The translations under genes and the position numbers were made by a program. From RYN-230 sp963782185 (GTDB taxonomy: Bacteria; Actinomycetota; Actinomycetes; Streptosporangiales; Streptosporangiaceae), in the NCBI GenBank assembly GCA_963782185.1, contig CAWAJB010000008.1, positions 254,848 to 318,847 on the forward strand: a stretch of 64,000 nucleotides of DNA, written 5' to 3'. Numbering within the stretch: the stretch's first letter is position 1; the number at the start of each line of letters is the position of its first letter. The notes beneath the pieces are model-generated. The model saw only the letters and a program-made list of their open reading frames with translations, made no database searches and had not been told where the DNA came from. This document shows, piece by piece, positions 9,370-18,356 of the stretch.

Positions 9370-10259
9370 CCCGTGTCACCCGCGGCGAGATAACCGTGGC
9401 GACGCAGGTAGCCGAGCAGCTCACTTGCGGCCTGATCCGGGGACAGCGGGCCGAGCACCGTGGGCGGGGTGCGTTCAACGAGCGCTCCGGTCAGGTCCAG
9501 GGTCCGGCGCAGCGCGGTGCCAGTCGGACCGGGCAGCTCGCGCGGCCGCGGCCGATAGGGATGGGCGGCGAGCACTCGGATCCGCCGCACCGCGGCGGCC
9601 GCCGGCGTTCGAGCCACCGTAATCACGGCGTTCCCGCTGTCCAGTGTCGCGGCCAGCCCGGCCCGCCGCAGCCGTACGCCGGCCGCCTCGACCGACACCA
9701 CGGCGGGCGGCCGCACCCTCAGTACCTCACGGCGGCCGCCGTCGAGCCGGCGGTGCACACACAGCGCACGGTCGTCCTCGGGCTCCAGCAGCACGACGCC
9801 CAGCGCCTGCGCCGCCCCCAGGGACGCGGCCAGGAACGCGGGAAAGGAGCCCGTGGCCCGGTCGGCCGCACGGTCGCCGCAGAGCACCAGGTCTGGCACC
9901 CCGCAGTGCTGGCGTAGGGCCGTGGCGAGCGCGGCGGCGGATTCCTGTTCGCCGCCGACTAGGCCGGCCGGGCGCGGGGCCGCCGTCCAGTTAGCGGGCT
10001 CGACGCGCAGCCCCCCGGCGGCGCCTGCCGCCAGCGCGTCCCGCAGCATCGCATCGGCCTCAGCCGGGCCCACGGTGGCTGCTATCACCTGGGCATCCCA
10101 GCGCTCCCCCAAGCGCAGCGCATGCTCCAGTGCCGCGAGTTCCGACCGGTTCGGCCCGCGGTCGCGGCGGTCGGCGCTCACCGCCCCGGTGAGCGGGTTG
10201 ACCTCGGTCTCGCGCCAGGACCAGCCGAGCGCCGCGACGATCACCGTCACGGTCCTCAT
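9366..10259 (-). CDS. Mycofactocin-associated electron transfer flavoprotein beta subunit
   Basis: A 297-residue ETF beta (FixA-like) subunit, partner of the ETF alpha encoded four genes upstream. It starts MRTVTVIVAALGWSWRETEV followed by a loop ending RSELAALEHALRLGE, the usual ETF beta start in which a conserved segment contacts the AMP or second FAD. GVPDLVLCGDRAADRATGSFPAFLA matches the family signature for the AMP/FAD-binding region. The C-terminal 60 residues (LVERTPPTVLGPLSPDQAASELLGYLRRHGYL) differ from housekeeping ETFs and resemble the mycofactocin-linked subset. The ATG overlaps the stop of the ferredoxin gene (ATGA). Expected role: accept electrons from the operon's flavoenzymes and hand them to FixC/FixX. 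Confidence 0.85.
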   Translation of the reverse strand: MRTVTVIVAALGWSWRETEVNPLTGAVSADRRDRGPNRSELAALEHALRLGERWDAQVIAATVGPAEADAMLRDALAAGAAGGLRVEPANWTAAPRPAGLVGGEQESAAALATALRQHCGVPDLVLCGDRAADRATGSFPAFLAASLGAAQALGVVLLEPEDDRALCVHRRLDGGRREVLRVRPPAVVSVEAAGVRLRRAGLAATLDSGNAVITVARTPAAAAVRRIRVLAAHPYRPRPRELPGPTGTALRRTLDLTGALVERTPPTVLGPLSPDQAASELLGYLRRHGYLAAGDTG

Positions 10260-10546
10260 CCTTTCCGGAACACGACGCCGTCGCCGCCCGCCGGGTAGGT
10301 CCATGCGATGGCTCCCGCGCGATTGCATACCTGATAACAGGTCCCGCATTCGAAGCACTGCTCGTAATTGAAGAGAATTCCGCCGTCGGTCGTCGGCACG
10401 AACAGGTCGGCCGGGCAAGCGTGCACGCACTCCTTGGTCGTGCAGGAGCGGCATATCTCGGAGTTGACCGTAATGTGAGCCCGTTCCCCGACCCGGAACT
10501 CGACGCTCGCCATCCGCTCGTCGAAGGACACCTCGGCGTACGTCAT
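10256..10546 (-). CDS. fixX: FixX-type ferredoxin-like protein
   Basis: This 96-residue protein has the cysteine pattern C-x2-C-x4-C-x3-C (CRSCTTKECVHACP) followed by C-x2-C-x2-C-x3-C (CFECGTCYQVCN), as in FixX and the iron-sulfur domain of ETF:quinone oxidoreductases. The order of clusters, the NYEQCFECGTC text and the small size fit FixX. It lies immediately after the FixC-like gene (13 bases) and overlaps the ETF beta gene, so the pair FixC + FixX probably forms a two-polypeptide equivalent of the single-chain ETF:ubiquinone oxidoreductase. Confidence 0.9.
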   Translation of the reverse strand: MTYAEVSFDERMASVEFRVGERAHITVNSEICRSCTTKECVHACPADLFVPTTDGGILFNYEQCFECGTCYQVCNRAGAIAWTYPAGGDGVVFRKG

Positions 10547-10559
10547 CTACTTCGCTCTT

Positions 10560-11873
10560 TCATCGATATGCGCGGACCGCCTGCCACCCGTCATGCGCCA
10601 GGGACCGCATCCGGACCTTGTTGACGCGGACTGCGCGAAGGAACTCCCTGGCCATGCCAAGCTTGGGATGCGGATTGGTGACGGTGAAGACCTGCTCGAC
10701 GAAGTCGCAGGCCAGCCTTGGGTACTCCCGCTGCATTCTGTCAGCGAGCACGATGTCGGCCGCGTTACGCAGCCGCTTGTGGTCGGCGAGCACGAAGCTC
10801 GACTCCAGCCGGCGGCGATAGCCGACCAGTCCGCGGGCGGAGGTGTCGCCGGCCGCGATCGCCTCGGCGGCAGTCCGGCCGGCTGCCAGCCCGGCACCGA
10901 TCGCGAAGTTGACCCCCTCCAGCCACAGCCCGGCGGCCAGGCACATGGAAGCGGCGTCGCCGGCCACCAGCATGCCGTCGATGGCCAGCCGCGGCATGGC
11001 CCGGTAACCGCCCTCGGGGATCAGGTGGGCCGAGTACTCCTTCAGTTCTGCGCCCCGCAGGTACGGCGCGATCGCCGGGTGCGCCTTGACGCCGGCGACA
11101 AGCTCCTCAGGCCGGATCCGCGCCTCGGCCAGCCCCTCGAGCCCTACCACGACACCCACGCTGACCGTATCGAGATTGGTGTAGAGGAAGCCGCCACCGG
11201 GGATCCCACTGGTGCAGCCGACCATCTCGATGTCCAGGCCCTGGTCGCCGATCAGGCCGAATCGCTCGTCTATCACCTCGCGCGGCAGCGCCAGCGTCTC
11301 CTTGACACCCAGGGTGGTGTGGGCCGGGTTGGCGCGCGGCAGCAGCCCGGCCTCCTTGGCCAGGAATGAGTTCACGCCGTCGCAGGCGATCACGATCTGG
11401 GCGCGGATGTCGCCGCCAGGACGATCGGTACGCACCCCGGCGATCCGCCCGGCGGCGTCCCGCAGCAGGCTCGTCGCCACCGTCGAGGTGACCAAACGGG
11501 CGCCGGCTGCGACCGCCTTGCCGGCCAGCCAGGAGTCGAAGTCGGCACGGTAGGTGGTCATCCCGTTGTAGGGCGGGCAATCCCAGGCACTGGTGCGATA
11601 GTCAACGGTCAGCGCCTGCGTCGGCGTCATCAGCATGGTGGAGCGGCGGGTTACCCAGCGCTGTACCGGCACTTCCCTCCACCACTGCGGCACGACCCCG
11701 TCCAGGATCCGCCCGTATACCACGCCGCCGTAGACATTCTTCGCGCCGGGAAAGGCCCCGCGCTCGACGATGACCACGTCGCGGCCTGCCTTAGCCAGCT
11801 CCAGGGCAGCCGCCGATCCAGCGGGGCCAGCGCCGACGACCACCGCGTCGACGGTCATCACGTCATCCGGCAT
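10560..11873 (-). CDS. fixC: FixC-type FAD oxidoreductase (ETF:quinone oxidoreductase)
   Basis: A 437-residue flavoprotein of the geranylgeranyl-reductase/ETF-QO family. The FAD-binding Rossmann motif is AVVVGAGPAGSAAALELAKAG at residues 9-29, followed by VVIVERGAFPGAKN with the family-typical 'KNxxGG' (KNVYGGVVYG). The second FAD contact is GMLVAGDAASMCLA near residue 300, then LWLEGVNFAIGAGLAAGRTA. I chose the ATG preceded by a GGGGG ribosome binding site 5 bases away; it overlaps the ETF alpha gene by 11 bases. A downstream ATG (MTVDAVVVG) is an alternative. With FixX and the two ETF subunits it would move electrons to menaquinone at the membrane. Confidence 0.9.
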   Translation of the reverse strand: MPDDVMTVDAVVVGAGPAGSAAALELAKAGRDVVIVERGAFPGAKNVYGGVVYGRILDGVVPQWWREVPVQRWVTRRSTMLMTPTQALTVDYRTSAWDCPPYNGMTTYRADFDSWLAGKAVAAGARLVTSTVATSLLRDAAGRIAGVRTDRPGGDIRAQIVIACDGVNSFLAKEAGLLPRANPAHTTLGVKETLALPREVIDERFGLIGDQGLDIEMVGCTSGIPGGGFLYTNLDTVSVGVVVGLEGLAEARIRPEELVAGVKAHPAIAPYLRGAELKEYSAHLIPEGGYRAMPRLAIDGMLVAGDAASMCLAAGLWLEGVNFAIGAGLAAGRTAAEAIAAGDTSARGLVGYRRRLESSFVLADHKRLRNAADIVLADRMQREYPRLACDFVEQVFTVTNPHPKLGMAREFLRAVRVNKVRMRSLAHDGWQAVRAYR

Positions 11874-12870
11874 GGGTTGCCCCCGCAGGGCCGGTTCTCC
11901 CATCGGGCCGGACCATCGCATCGGGACGGCCCGCCGTGGCCAGGCCCAGCCGATCAGCCAGCTCGGCGAGCACGGCGGGGGCATCGGCGACGATGCCGAG
12001 ATCGGCCATCGCCGTCATCGGGCAGGACGGGTCGGTATTGATGCTCACCACATGCTCGGGCGCCCCGAGTCCGCCGACATGCTGTGCGGCGCCGGAAATG
12101 CCGAATGCGACGTACAGCTCCGGGCTCACGGCCGCGCCGGTGGTGCCGATCTGCCGGTCGTAGCTCATCCAGCCTGCGTCGGTAACCACCCTGGTGGCGC
12201 CCGCGCTCGCCTCAAGTGCGGATCCCACCTCGGCCAGCAGCCGCATCGCGGCCGCTCCGTCGGTCCCGGCCGGCACCAGGCCCGCACCACCGCCCACGAT
12301 CCGGCGGGCCTCGGCCAGATCGGCCGTGCTCGGCTCGGGCTGCAGTACCCCGAGGCTCTCGGCGTCCCAGACGGCTCCGGCCGCGCCTAGTGACAGCGCG
12401 CTCACCTGAGCCGAGGCCACCGGCTCCGGCTTGCCACGGCTGCCGGGTCGCAACGTCACCACGACCGGCCCGTCCACCCCGACCCGCACGGACAGCCGGT
12501 CATCGAGCCTGGTCACCTCGACCTCGTCTGGTGCACAGCGGACTGCTCCTGCCAGTAGCCCGCAGCCCAGGGCCACGGCCAGCCTCGGCGCGAGATCGCG
12601 GCCGTCCGGTGACTCGGGCAGCAGCACCATGCGCACGCCCGACAAGACCTGCGCCAAGGCGCTGGCCACGGCGCCCGGGGCGACGGACAGCCGCTCGACT
12701 AGCCACACCCGGCTCGCCGACTCCAGCCGACCGGCCGCCTCGCGGGTCCCCGACCCGAGCACCAGCGCGGACCCGCCCGCCTCGGCTACCGTCTCATCCG
12801 CTCCGCTCGGCAGCTCGCCGTCGCGCACCACGATGACGGCCAGGACCGCGCTATCAGCCGGCATGGTCAT
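11863..12870 (-). CDS. Mycofactocin-associated electron transfer flavoprotein alpha subunit
   Basis: A 335-residue ETF alpha (FixB-like) subunit. The N-terminal half is a divergent alpha/beta domain; the C-terminal half carries the FAD-binding signature: VTDAGWMSYDRQIGTTGAAV, LYVAFGISGAAQHVGGL and HVVSINTDPSCPMTAMADLGIV. The Arg/Ser/Gln contacts of the ETF FAD site are therefore present (DRQIG, GISGAAQH). It is translationally coupled to the upstream OYE gene (ATGA overlap). Its separation from the beta subunit by FixC and FixX repeats the gene order of fix-type clusters rather than housekeeping etfBA. Confidence 0.9.
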   Translation of the reverse strand: MTMPADSAVLAVIVVRDGELPSGADETVAEAGGSALVLGSGTREAAGRLESASRVWLVERLSVAPGAVASALAQVLSGVRMVLLPESPDGRDLAPRLAVALGCGLLAGAVRCAPDEVEVTRLDDRLSVRVGVDGPVVVTLRPGSRGKPEPVASAQVSALSLGAAGAVWDAESLGVLQPEPSTADLAEARRIVGGGAGLVPAGTDGAAAMRLLAEVGSALEASAGATRVVTDAGWMSYDRQIGTTGAAVSPELYVAFGISGAAQHVGGLGAPEHVVSINTDPSCPMTAMADLGIVADAPAVLAELADRLGLATAGRPDAMVRPDGRTGPAGATHAG

Positions 12871-14849
12871 AGCGCCACCGCCACCCGGTGTCCCTCTATG
12901 ACGGCGGCATGCGCCCGCCGCGGCGTGACGCAGTCGCCGATCCGGTACACCTCGAACGGCGCGGCCTGCAGCTGCTGCCACAGGGTGTCTTCAGGTGCCT
13001 GATGGACAGCGCACACAACCCAGTCGCACTGCCGCTGCGCGGACTCGCCGGTGGGGTGGTGCAACAGCGACAGCGACACGCCGCCGGCGCCGGCACCTGC
13101 CTCGCCATCGGCGGCGGCTGCGCCGATCACCACCAGGTCGGTGGCCTGGCGGATTCCCTTGGCATGCGCGCGAACGTTGAAGGTCTCCATGTCGAGGGTG
13201 ATGCCGAGATCCTGCCCGACGACCATTCCAGCCGTGATGATCTCCACTGTGCAGCCCCGGTCAGCGAGCAGTTCAGCAACGCTGGTGGCCTGGTGGAAGC
13301 CGAGGTCATCGACCACGACCACCTCCCCGGCCGGCTCGGCGCGGCCTTCCAGCACGTCGCGGACGTCCACGACCCGCGGATGGCCGCCAGCCCAGTACGG
13401 TGGCTGCGGCCGGGCCCCGGTGGCCAGCACCACGGCGTCTGGCGCCTGGTCGCGCAGCGATTCCGCCGTGGCCACCACGCCGGTCTCGACCTCCACCCCG
13501 TAGCGCTGGCATTCGGCGGCCAGGTTGCGTACGACGTCGAGGAACTCGGCGCGGGACGGCACCGTCGCGGCCGCGGCCACCTGACCGCCAGTGCGCGGTT
13601 GGCGCTCCTGCAGCGTTACCCGATGGCCGCGCTGGCCGGCCGTGGCGGCCGCCTGCAGCCCGGCAGGCCCGCCGCCTACTACGATCACCCGCCTGCCTGG
13701 CCGGCGCGGCGCCGGGAGGGGGACGGCCTCCCGGCCGGTGCGCGGGTTCTCGATGCAGCCCAGCCACCGGTTCAGGCCCATCCGGCCGACGCATTCCTGA
13801 TTGCAGGACAAGCAGGTGCGGATGTGGGTGGCGTACCCCGCGCGGGCTTTGGCGGCGAAGTCGGGGTCGGCGATCTGGCCGCGCACCACGCCGACCAGGT
13901 CGCAGTGCCCCCCGGCCAGCGCGCGCTCGGCCTGGATCGGGTCCTTTATCCGGCCCACCCCGATCACCGGCAGCTTGACCGCCCGACGCATGGCGTTCGC
14001 GATGTACAGCGCGTACCCGGGCGGGATGCTCATGGACGCCTCGATCATGAACAGCGTCGCGGTGGCCACGCCGATCGAGGTGTTGATGTAGTCGACCTGG
14101 CCGGTGGCCTCCATCATCCTGGCCACCTCGACCGCCTCGGCCAGCGTGCTGCCGCCCTCGATCAGCTCGTCGCCGCAGATTCGCACGCCGAGCGCGCGGC
14201 CGGGCCCGATCGCCTCGCGCACGGCATCGACGATCTCCAGCAGGATCCTGGCCCTGGCCTGGAGCGCGCCGCCGTAGCCGTCGGTGCGCTTGTTCGTCGC
14301 TGGCGACAGGAAGCCGCGCACGATGGAGGAGTGCGAGCACTGCAGCTCCACGCCATCGAAGCCGCCCTCCGCGCAGTGCCCGGCGACGGTGCCGTACCCG
14401 GCGACGATCTCGGCGATCTCGTGCCGCTCCACGGCCTTGGGGACCTCGCGGAACATCGGGTCCGGCACCGGGCTTGGCGCCCACACGGGCAGCCGGGAGA
14501 ACATCGACGATGCCTGACCGCCATTGTGGTTCAGCTGGGCGAAGATCGGCACGTCGTGCGCATGCGCCGCCGCGGTCATCTGCTGGTAGCCAGGGATGAC
14601 CGCCCGGTGGAAGCCATGGATCAGCTTCTCGTACGGCCAGTCCGTGCGGTGCGTGGAGTGCTCCTCGGTGATGATCAGCCCCACGCCGCCCGCCGCGCGG
14701 GCCGCGTAGTAGTCGGCGTGCTGCTGGCTGGGCAGGCCGTCCTCGGCGAAGTTGGTCAGGTGCGCGGAGAACACGATCCGGTTGCGCACCACCACCGGGC
14801 CGATCCGGAGCGGCGAGAACAGGTACCGGTACCGGCTAGCCCCGCTCAT
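12867..14849 (-). CDS. Mycofactocin system FadH/OYE family oxidoreductase (second copy)
   Basis: A 660-residue fusion of an FMN-binding OYE barrel, a [4Fe-4S] linker and an FAD/NAD(P)-binding domain, the architecture of 2,4-dienoyl-CoA reductase and trimethylamine dehydrogenase. Seen in order: LRIGPVVVRNRIVFSAHLTNFA, FAQLNHNGGQASS, HCAEGGFDGVELQCSHSSIV, VIGVGRIKDPIQAERAL, the cluster cysteines C-x2-C-x3-C-x11-C beginning CLSCNQECVGR, then VIVVGGGPAGLQAAATAGQRG. It overlaps both neighbours by four bases. Family knowledge places two such enzymes in some mycofactocin operons, but their substrates are unknown; roles in late cofactor maturation or in mycofactocinol oxidation are inferences. Confidence 0.88.
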   Translation of the reverse strand: MSGASRYRYLFSPLRIGPVVVRNRIVFSAHLTNFAEDGLPSQQHADYYAARAAGGVGLIITEEHSTHRTDWPYEKLIHGFHRAVIPGYQQMTAAAHAHDVPIFAQLNHNGGQASSMFSRLPVWAPSPVPDPMFREVPKAVERHEIAEIVAGYGTVAGHCAEGGFDGVELQCSHSSIVRGFLSPATNKRTDGYGGALQARARILLEIVDAVREAIGPGRALGVRICGDELIEGGSTLAEAVEVARMMEATGQVDYINTSIGVATATLFMIEASMSIPPGYALYIANAMRRAVKLPVIGVGRIKDPIQAERALAGGHCDLVGVVRGQIADPDFAAKARAGYATHIRTCLSCNQECVGRMGLNRWLGCIENPRTGREAVPLPAPRRPGRRVIVVGGGPAGLQAAATAGQRGHRVTLQERQPRTGGQVAAAATVPSRAEFLDVVRNLAAECQRYGVEVETGVVATAESLRDQAPDAVVLATGARPQPPYWAGGHPRVVDVRDVLEGRAEPAGEVVVVDDLGFHQATSVAELLADRGCTVEIITAGMVVGQDLGITLDMETFNVRAHAKGIRQATDLVVIGAAAADGEAGAGAGGVSLSLLHHPTGESAQRQCDWVVCAVHQAPEDTLWQQLQAAPFEVYRIGDCVTPRRAHAAVIEGHRVAVAL

Positions 14850-16852
14850 CGGCTGCCTCCGGTCATGGTCAGCGTCCGGCCGGCGGACGGGCCGGGCTGG
14901 TCACCGGCCACGCCGATCACCAGCGCGGCGCGGCGTGCCTCCAGCACTGCCTCGAGCACCGTCCGGGGCGCCACGCAGTCGCCGACCCGCGGGGTGCCGG
15001 GCCGGTGCAGGTACAGGGTTTCCTCCGGAAGCCGGTACCCGCAGTGCACCACGAACACGCAGTCCACCGTGCGCTGCTCGCCGGTCCAGCGGTCCTCAAG
15101 CAGCACATGGTCGGCGGCGACTGCGCGGAGCAGGCTGCGCAGCTCGCGAAGCACGCCCAACCGCTGCAGCCGTGAGTTGGCCTCAGCGAGGTCGCCGGTG
15201 AGGGCCAGCTGGGTGCCGGCGATCTGGTCCTGGGTGACGATCGACGTGGGCCGGCCGCTCGCAGCGAGCAGCTCAGCGACGCCGACCCCGACCGGCCCGC
15301 CGACCGGGTCATACACCACCGCCCGCCCGGCCGGCAGCTGGTCGGGCGCACCGGAGCTCATTAGGTTGAGCAGGTCGGCGGCCTCCAGCACGCGCGCGCC
15401 CGCGGCGATGCGGTAGTCACGCGGGCCGGGTACCGAGCCCGTGGCCAGCACCACATGCACTCCCCTGGCCAGCACATCGTCCACTTCGGACGCGGTGACC
15501 TCGTGTTCCACCGATACCGTCACCTGCAGCCGCTGCAGCTCCCGGCGCCACCAGTCCACCGCCACGCGCAGTCGCTGCCGGCCGTGTACCAGCGCCGCCG
15601 TCGCCAGCATTCCGCCAAGCACCGGCCCGCGCTCGGCCAGCTGCACGGGGTGCCCGCGCTGGGCCAGCACCCTGGCCGCCTCCATCCCGGCCGGGCCGCC
15701 GCCGACCACCAGCACCGAGCTCGGGGGCAGGTCCGGGCCTGCGGTGTCATCGTCGTCGAGCTCATGGCCGCTGCTGGGCTCGATCACGCAGGTGATGATC
15801 GGGTTTCTGTTGTCGCGGACCATGCAGGCCTGGTTGCACAGCAGGCAGGGGCGGATCCGGTCTGGCTCCCCGTCGCGCTGCTGCGCGACCAGGTCAGGAT
15901 CGGTGATCTGAGCCCGTGTCATCTCCGCCAGGTCGGCGGCCCCGTCGTCCAGCGCCCACTGCGCCTGCCCGGCGTCCACCACGCTGCCCTGCAAGACCAC
16001 CGGGACGGCGCCAGCTACCGCGGACCGGACCTGTCGACACAGCTCGATGCCGTACCCCGGCTCAGTATGCAGATCCGGCCGGGTGGCTGGCACCGAATAG
16101 ATCGACCCGCGCACTACCACGAGATAGTCCACCTGCCCGGCCAGCCGTACGGCCTGCTCGGCGGCGATTTCCGGGGTCACCCCAGCCCAGGGGGCCAGTT
16201 CGTCGCAGCACAGCCGCAGCCCGAGCACCCGCCCAGCTCCGAGCGCCCTTCGCACCGCGCGCAGCACGCGCTCGGTAAGCAGCAGCCGGTCCTGGCCGTA
16301 ATCGTCGCCGCGCTGGTTGGTCAGCCCAGACTGGAACTGGCGCAGCAGCGAGTACTGGCCGGCGTTGATCTCGACCCCGTCCAGCCCGGATCCGGCCGCC
16401 AGGGCGGCGGCAGCAGCGAAGCCCTTGACCAGCGCATCGATCTCCGCGCCCTCCATCTCCATGGGCAGCTCGCGCGATCCCGCGTCTGGTACCCGCGACG
16501 GTGCCCACAGCGCGGACTGGGAGAACGCCGAGGAGCCCTGCATCCCAGCGTGCCCCAACCCGGCCAGCACCAGTGCGCCATGTGGCCGACAGGCCGCGAC
16601 GGCCCGGGCCCAGCCAGGCCCGCACTCCGCAGCCAGCGGTGCGCGCTCGTAGGGCCAGTCCGAGGGGTGCACGCTCGCGGTCTCGGTCACGATGACGCCG
16701 CTGCCCCCCGACGCCCGCCGGGCGTAGTAGGCGACGTGCCGTGCCGAGATCGTCCGGTGCCTGCCGAGGTTGGTCTCGTGCGGCCCGAACATCACCCGGC
16801 TGGGCGCGCGGCGAGGCCCGAGGTCGATGGGCTCGGTCAGGGTGGCGCTCAC
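14846..16852 (-). CDS. Mycofactocin system FadH/OYE family oxidoreductase (first copy)
   Basis: A 668-residue paralogue of the gene downstream, with the same three-part layout. The barrel has RRAPSRVMFGPHETNLGR, LAGLGHAGMQGSSAFSQ and GSGLDGVEINAGQYSLLRQF. The iron-sulfur motif C-x2-C-x3-C-x11-C begins CLLCNQACMVRDN, and the FAD site is VLVVGGGPAGMEAARVLAQRG. Compared with the second copy, the conserved 'CSHSSIVRGFLSP' barrel segment is replaced by 'GQYSLLRQFQSG', so the two active sites are probably different. The start is a GTG overlapping the mftC stop (GTGA). Products of the two copies may form a heterodimer; this is a guess from their pairing. Confidence 0.88.
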   Translation of the reverse strand: MSATLTEPIDLGPRRAPSRVMFGPHETNLGRHRTISARHVAYYARRASGGSGVIVTETASVHPSDWPYERAPLAAECGPGWARAVAACRPHGALVLAGLGHAGMQGSSAFSQSALWAPSRVPDAGSRELPMEMEGAEIDALVKGFAAAAALAAGSGLDGVEINAGQYSLLRQFQSGLTNQRGDDYGQDRLLLTERVLRAVRRALGAGRVLGLRLCCDELAPWAGVTPEIAAEQAVRLAGQVDYLVVVRGSIYSVPATRPDLHTEPGYGIELCRQVRSAVAGAVPVVLQGSVVDAGQAQWALDDGAADLAEMTRAQITDPDLVAQQRDGEPDRIRPCLLCNQACMVRDNRNPIITCVIEPSSGHELDDDDTAGPDLPPSSVLVVGGGPAGMEAARVLAQRGHPVQLAERGPVLGGMLATAALVHGRQRLRVAVDWWRRELQRLQVTVSVEHEVTASEVDDVLARGVHVVLATGSVPGPRDYRIAAGARVLEAADLLNLMSSGAPDQLPAGRAVVYDPVGGPVGVGVAELLAASGRPTSIVTQDQIAGTQLALTGDLAEANSRLQRLGVLRELRSLLRAVAADHVLLEDRWTGEQRTVDCVFVVHCGYRLPEETLYLHRPGTPRVGDCVAPRTVLEAVLEARRAALVIGVAGDQPGPSAGRTLTMTGGSR

Positions 16853-18057
16853 GCCCTGACCGCCAGCGGGCTGGAGTCGCATGGCTTCGCCGGGACGCGC
16901 ACCGACGGCATGCCCACAGATACCGGGCCGCGGTGGGAGTGGTCCTTCTCCGGCCGCGGCAGCCGGCCACGGTCCGGGCCGGGCAGCGCGGTGGCGCCGT
17001 GTCCCTTGACACATTCGGGATCGGGTCCGTCCAGCGGCAGGCCGGTGAAGAACTTCGCCGCCATGCAGCCGCCCTGGCAGGAGCTGTAGGCCGAGCAGGA
17101 GCGGCACGCTCCGCCCGAGGTTTCGGTGCGCAGCCGGGCGAATAGCGGCGCGGAGCGCCACACCTCGGCGAAACCGCCGGGTGCGCGCACGGTGCCGGCC
17201 TTGAATGCGTCGTGGATCGCGAACGGGCAGGCGTAGACATCCCCGATCGGATCTATCAGGCAGACCACCCGGCCGGCGCCGCAGAGGTTCAGCCCCGGTA
17301 GCGGCGTGGCGCCCAGCGCGTTGAGATGGAAGAAGGAATCGCCGGTCAGTACCCGGTCGCCGTGGTCTACCAGCCACGAGTAGATCTCCCGCTGCTGCTG
17401 GTCCGTGGGGTGCAGCTCGGGCCACACGTCCGCCCCCCGGCCGGATGGACGCAGCCGGGTGATCCTCAGCTGGGCGCCGAACCGGTCGGCGAGCACCGCG
17501 AACTCATCGAGCTGGGGAACGTTGTGGCGGGTCATCACCACGGAGATCTTGAAGTTCCGGAAGCCCGCCTCGGCCAGGTTCTCCATCGCGCGCAGCGCCA
17601 TGTCGTAAGATCCGTGCCCGCGAACCGCGTCATTGACCTGCCTGCTCGCGCCGTCCAGTGAGACCTGCACGTCCACATAGTCGGTGGCGGCCAGGCGCTG
17701 CGCGCGGCCAGCGTCGAGCCGAAGCCCGTTGGTGGAGAACTTCACCCCGACCTGGTTGGCCACCGCGTAGTCCAGAAGCTCCCAGAAGTCTGGCCGCACG
17801 GTGGGCTCGCCACCGCCGACGTTGACATAGAAGACCTGCATGGCCCGAAGCTCGTCGATCACCGACCGCATCTCGGTGGTGGTCAGCTCGTCAGGGTCGC
17901 GCCGGCCTGAGGAGGACAAGCAGTGCGCACACGACAGGTTGCAGGCGTACGTCCACTCCCAGGTCAGGCAGATCGGCGCGGCGAGGCCGCTTTTGAATTG
18001 CTCCACCAGGGCAGGTACGCGCTCGATGTGGGTCGGCTCGCAGCTGGTCGTCATCAC
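16849..18057 (-). CDS. mftC: Mycofactocin radical SAM maturase MftC
   Basis: A 402-residue radical S-adenosylmethionine enzyme with a SPASM domain. The radical-SAM cluster motif CxxxCxxC is at residues 39-46 (YACNLSCAHC), preceded by APICLTWEWTY. The GGE motif follows in VNVGGGEPTVRPDF. SPASM cysteines are in LCGAGRVVCLIDPIGDVYACP and CRSCSAYSSCQGGCMAAKFF. Established function of the family: oxidative decarboxylation of the MftA C-terminal tyrosine, then a carbon-carbon crosslink to the penultimate valine. The ATG overlaps the mftB stop. About 45 residues follow the last SPASM cysteine and are rich in Pro, Arg and Gly; they look disordered. Confidence 0.97.
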   Translation of the reverse strand: MMTTSCEPTHIERVPALVEQFKSGLAAPICLTWEWTYACNLSCAHCLSSSGRRDPDELTTTEMRSVIDELRAMQVFYVNVGGGEPTVRPDFWELLDYAVANQVGVKFSTNGLRLDAGRAQRLAATDYVDVQVSLDGASRQVNDAVRGHGSYDMALRAMENLAEAGFRNFKISVVMTRHNVPQLDEFAVLADRFGAQLRITRLRPSGRGADVWPELHPTDQQQREIYSWLVDHGDRVLTGDSFFHLNALGATPLPGLNLCGAGRVVCLIDPIGDVYACPFAIHDAFKAGTVRAPGGFAEVWRSAPLFARLRTETSGGACRSCSAYSSCQGGCMAAKFFTGLPLDGPDPECVKGHGATALPGPDRGRLPRPEKDHSHRGPVSVGMPSVRVPAKPCDSSPLAVRA

Positions 18058-18341
18058 GCCAATTCGCTCCAGTCTCGCTGGGGAACGATCACGTCGGCCG
18101 CGGCCAGTGCGGCCAGCGCCCGCAGGTAGACGCCACGCCGCCCATCGGGCACGGCGGCCACGGCGTCAGACACGCACCGGTGGGAGCCCAGCCCGCGTAC
18201 CAGCTCGACGAGCTCCGGCGCCTTCAGGAACGACAGCCGCCGGGTGCCGAAGTGGTAAGCGAGCGCCCCGAACGGCTCAGGGCGCAACGCGACATCAGGG
18301 TTGAGCCGGTAGCCAAGGCCTGGCTGGAATGGTGCGGTCAC
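18054..18341 (-). CDS. mftB: Mycofactocin peptide chaperone MftB
   Basis: A 95-residue RiPP recognition element protein of the PqqD-like fold that binds the MftA leader and presents it to MftC. Family text is clear: GLGYRLNPDVALRPEPFGALAYHFGTRRLSFLKAPELVELV is typical of MftB, ending with LAALAAADVIVPQ. It starts 15 bases after the mftA stop codon and overlaps mftC by four bases, so chaperone and maturase are translationally coupled. Confidence 0.95.
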   Translation of the reverse strand: MTAPFQPGLGYRLNPDVALRPEPFGALAYHFGTRRLSFLKAPELVELVRGLGSHRCVSDAVAAVPDGRRGVYLRALAALAAADVIVPQRDWSELA

Positions 18342-18356
18342 CGCGCTGGCCCAGTG

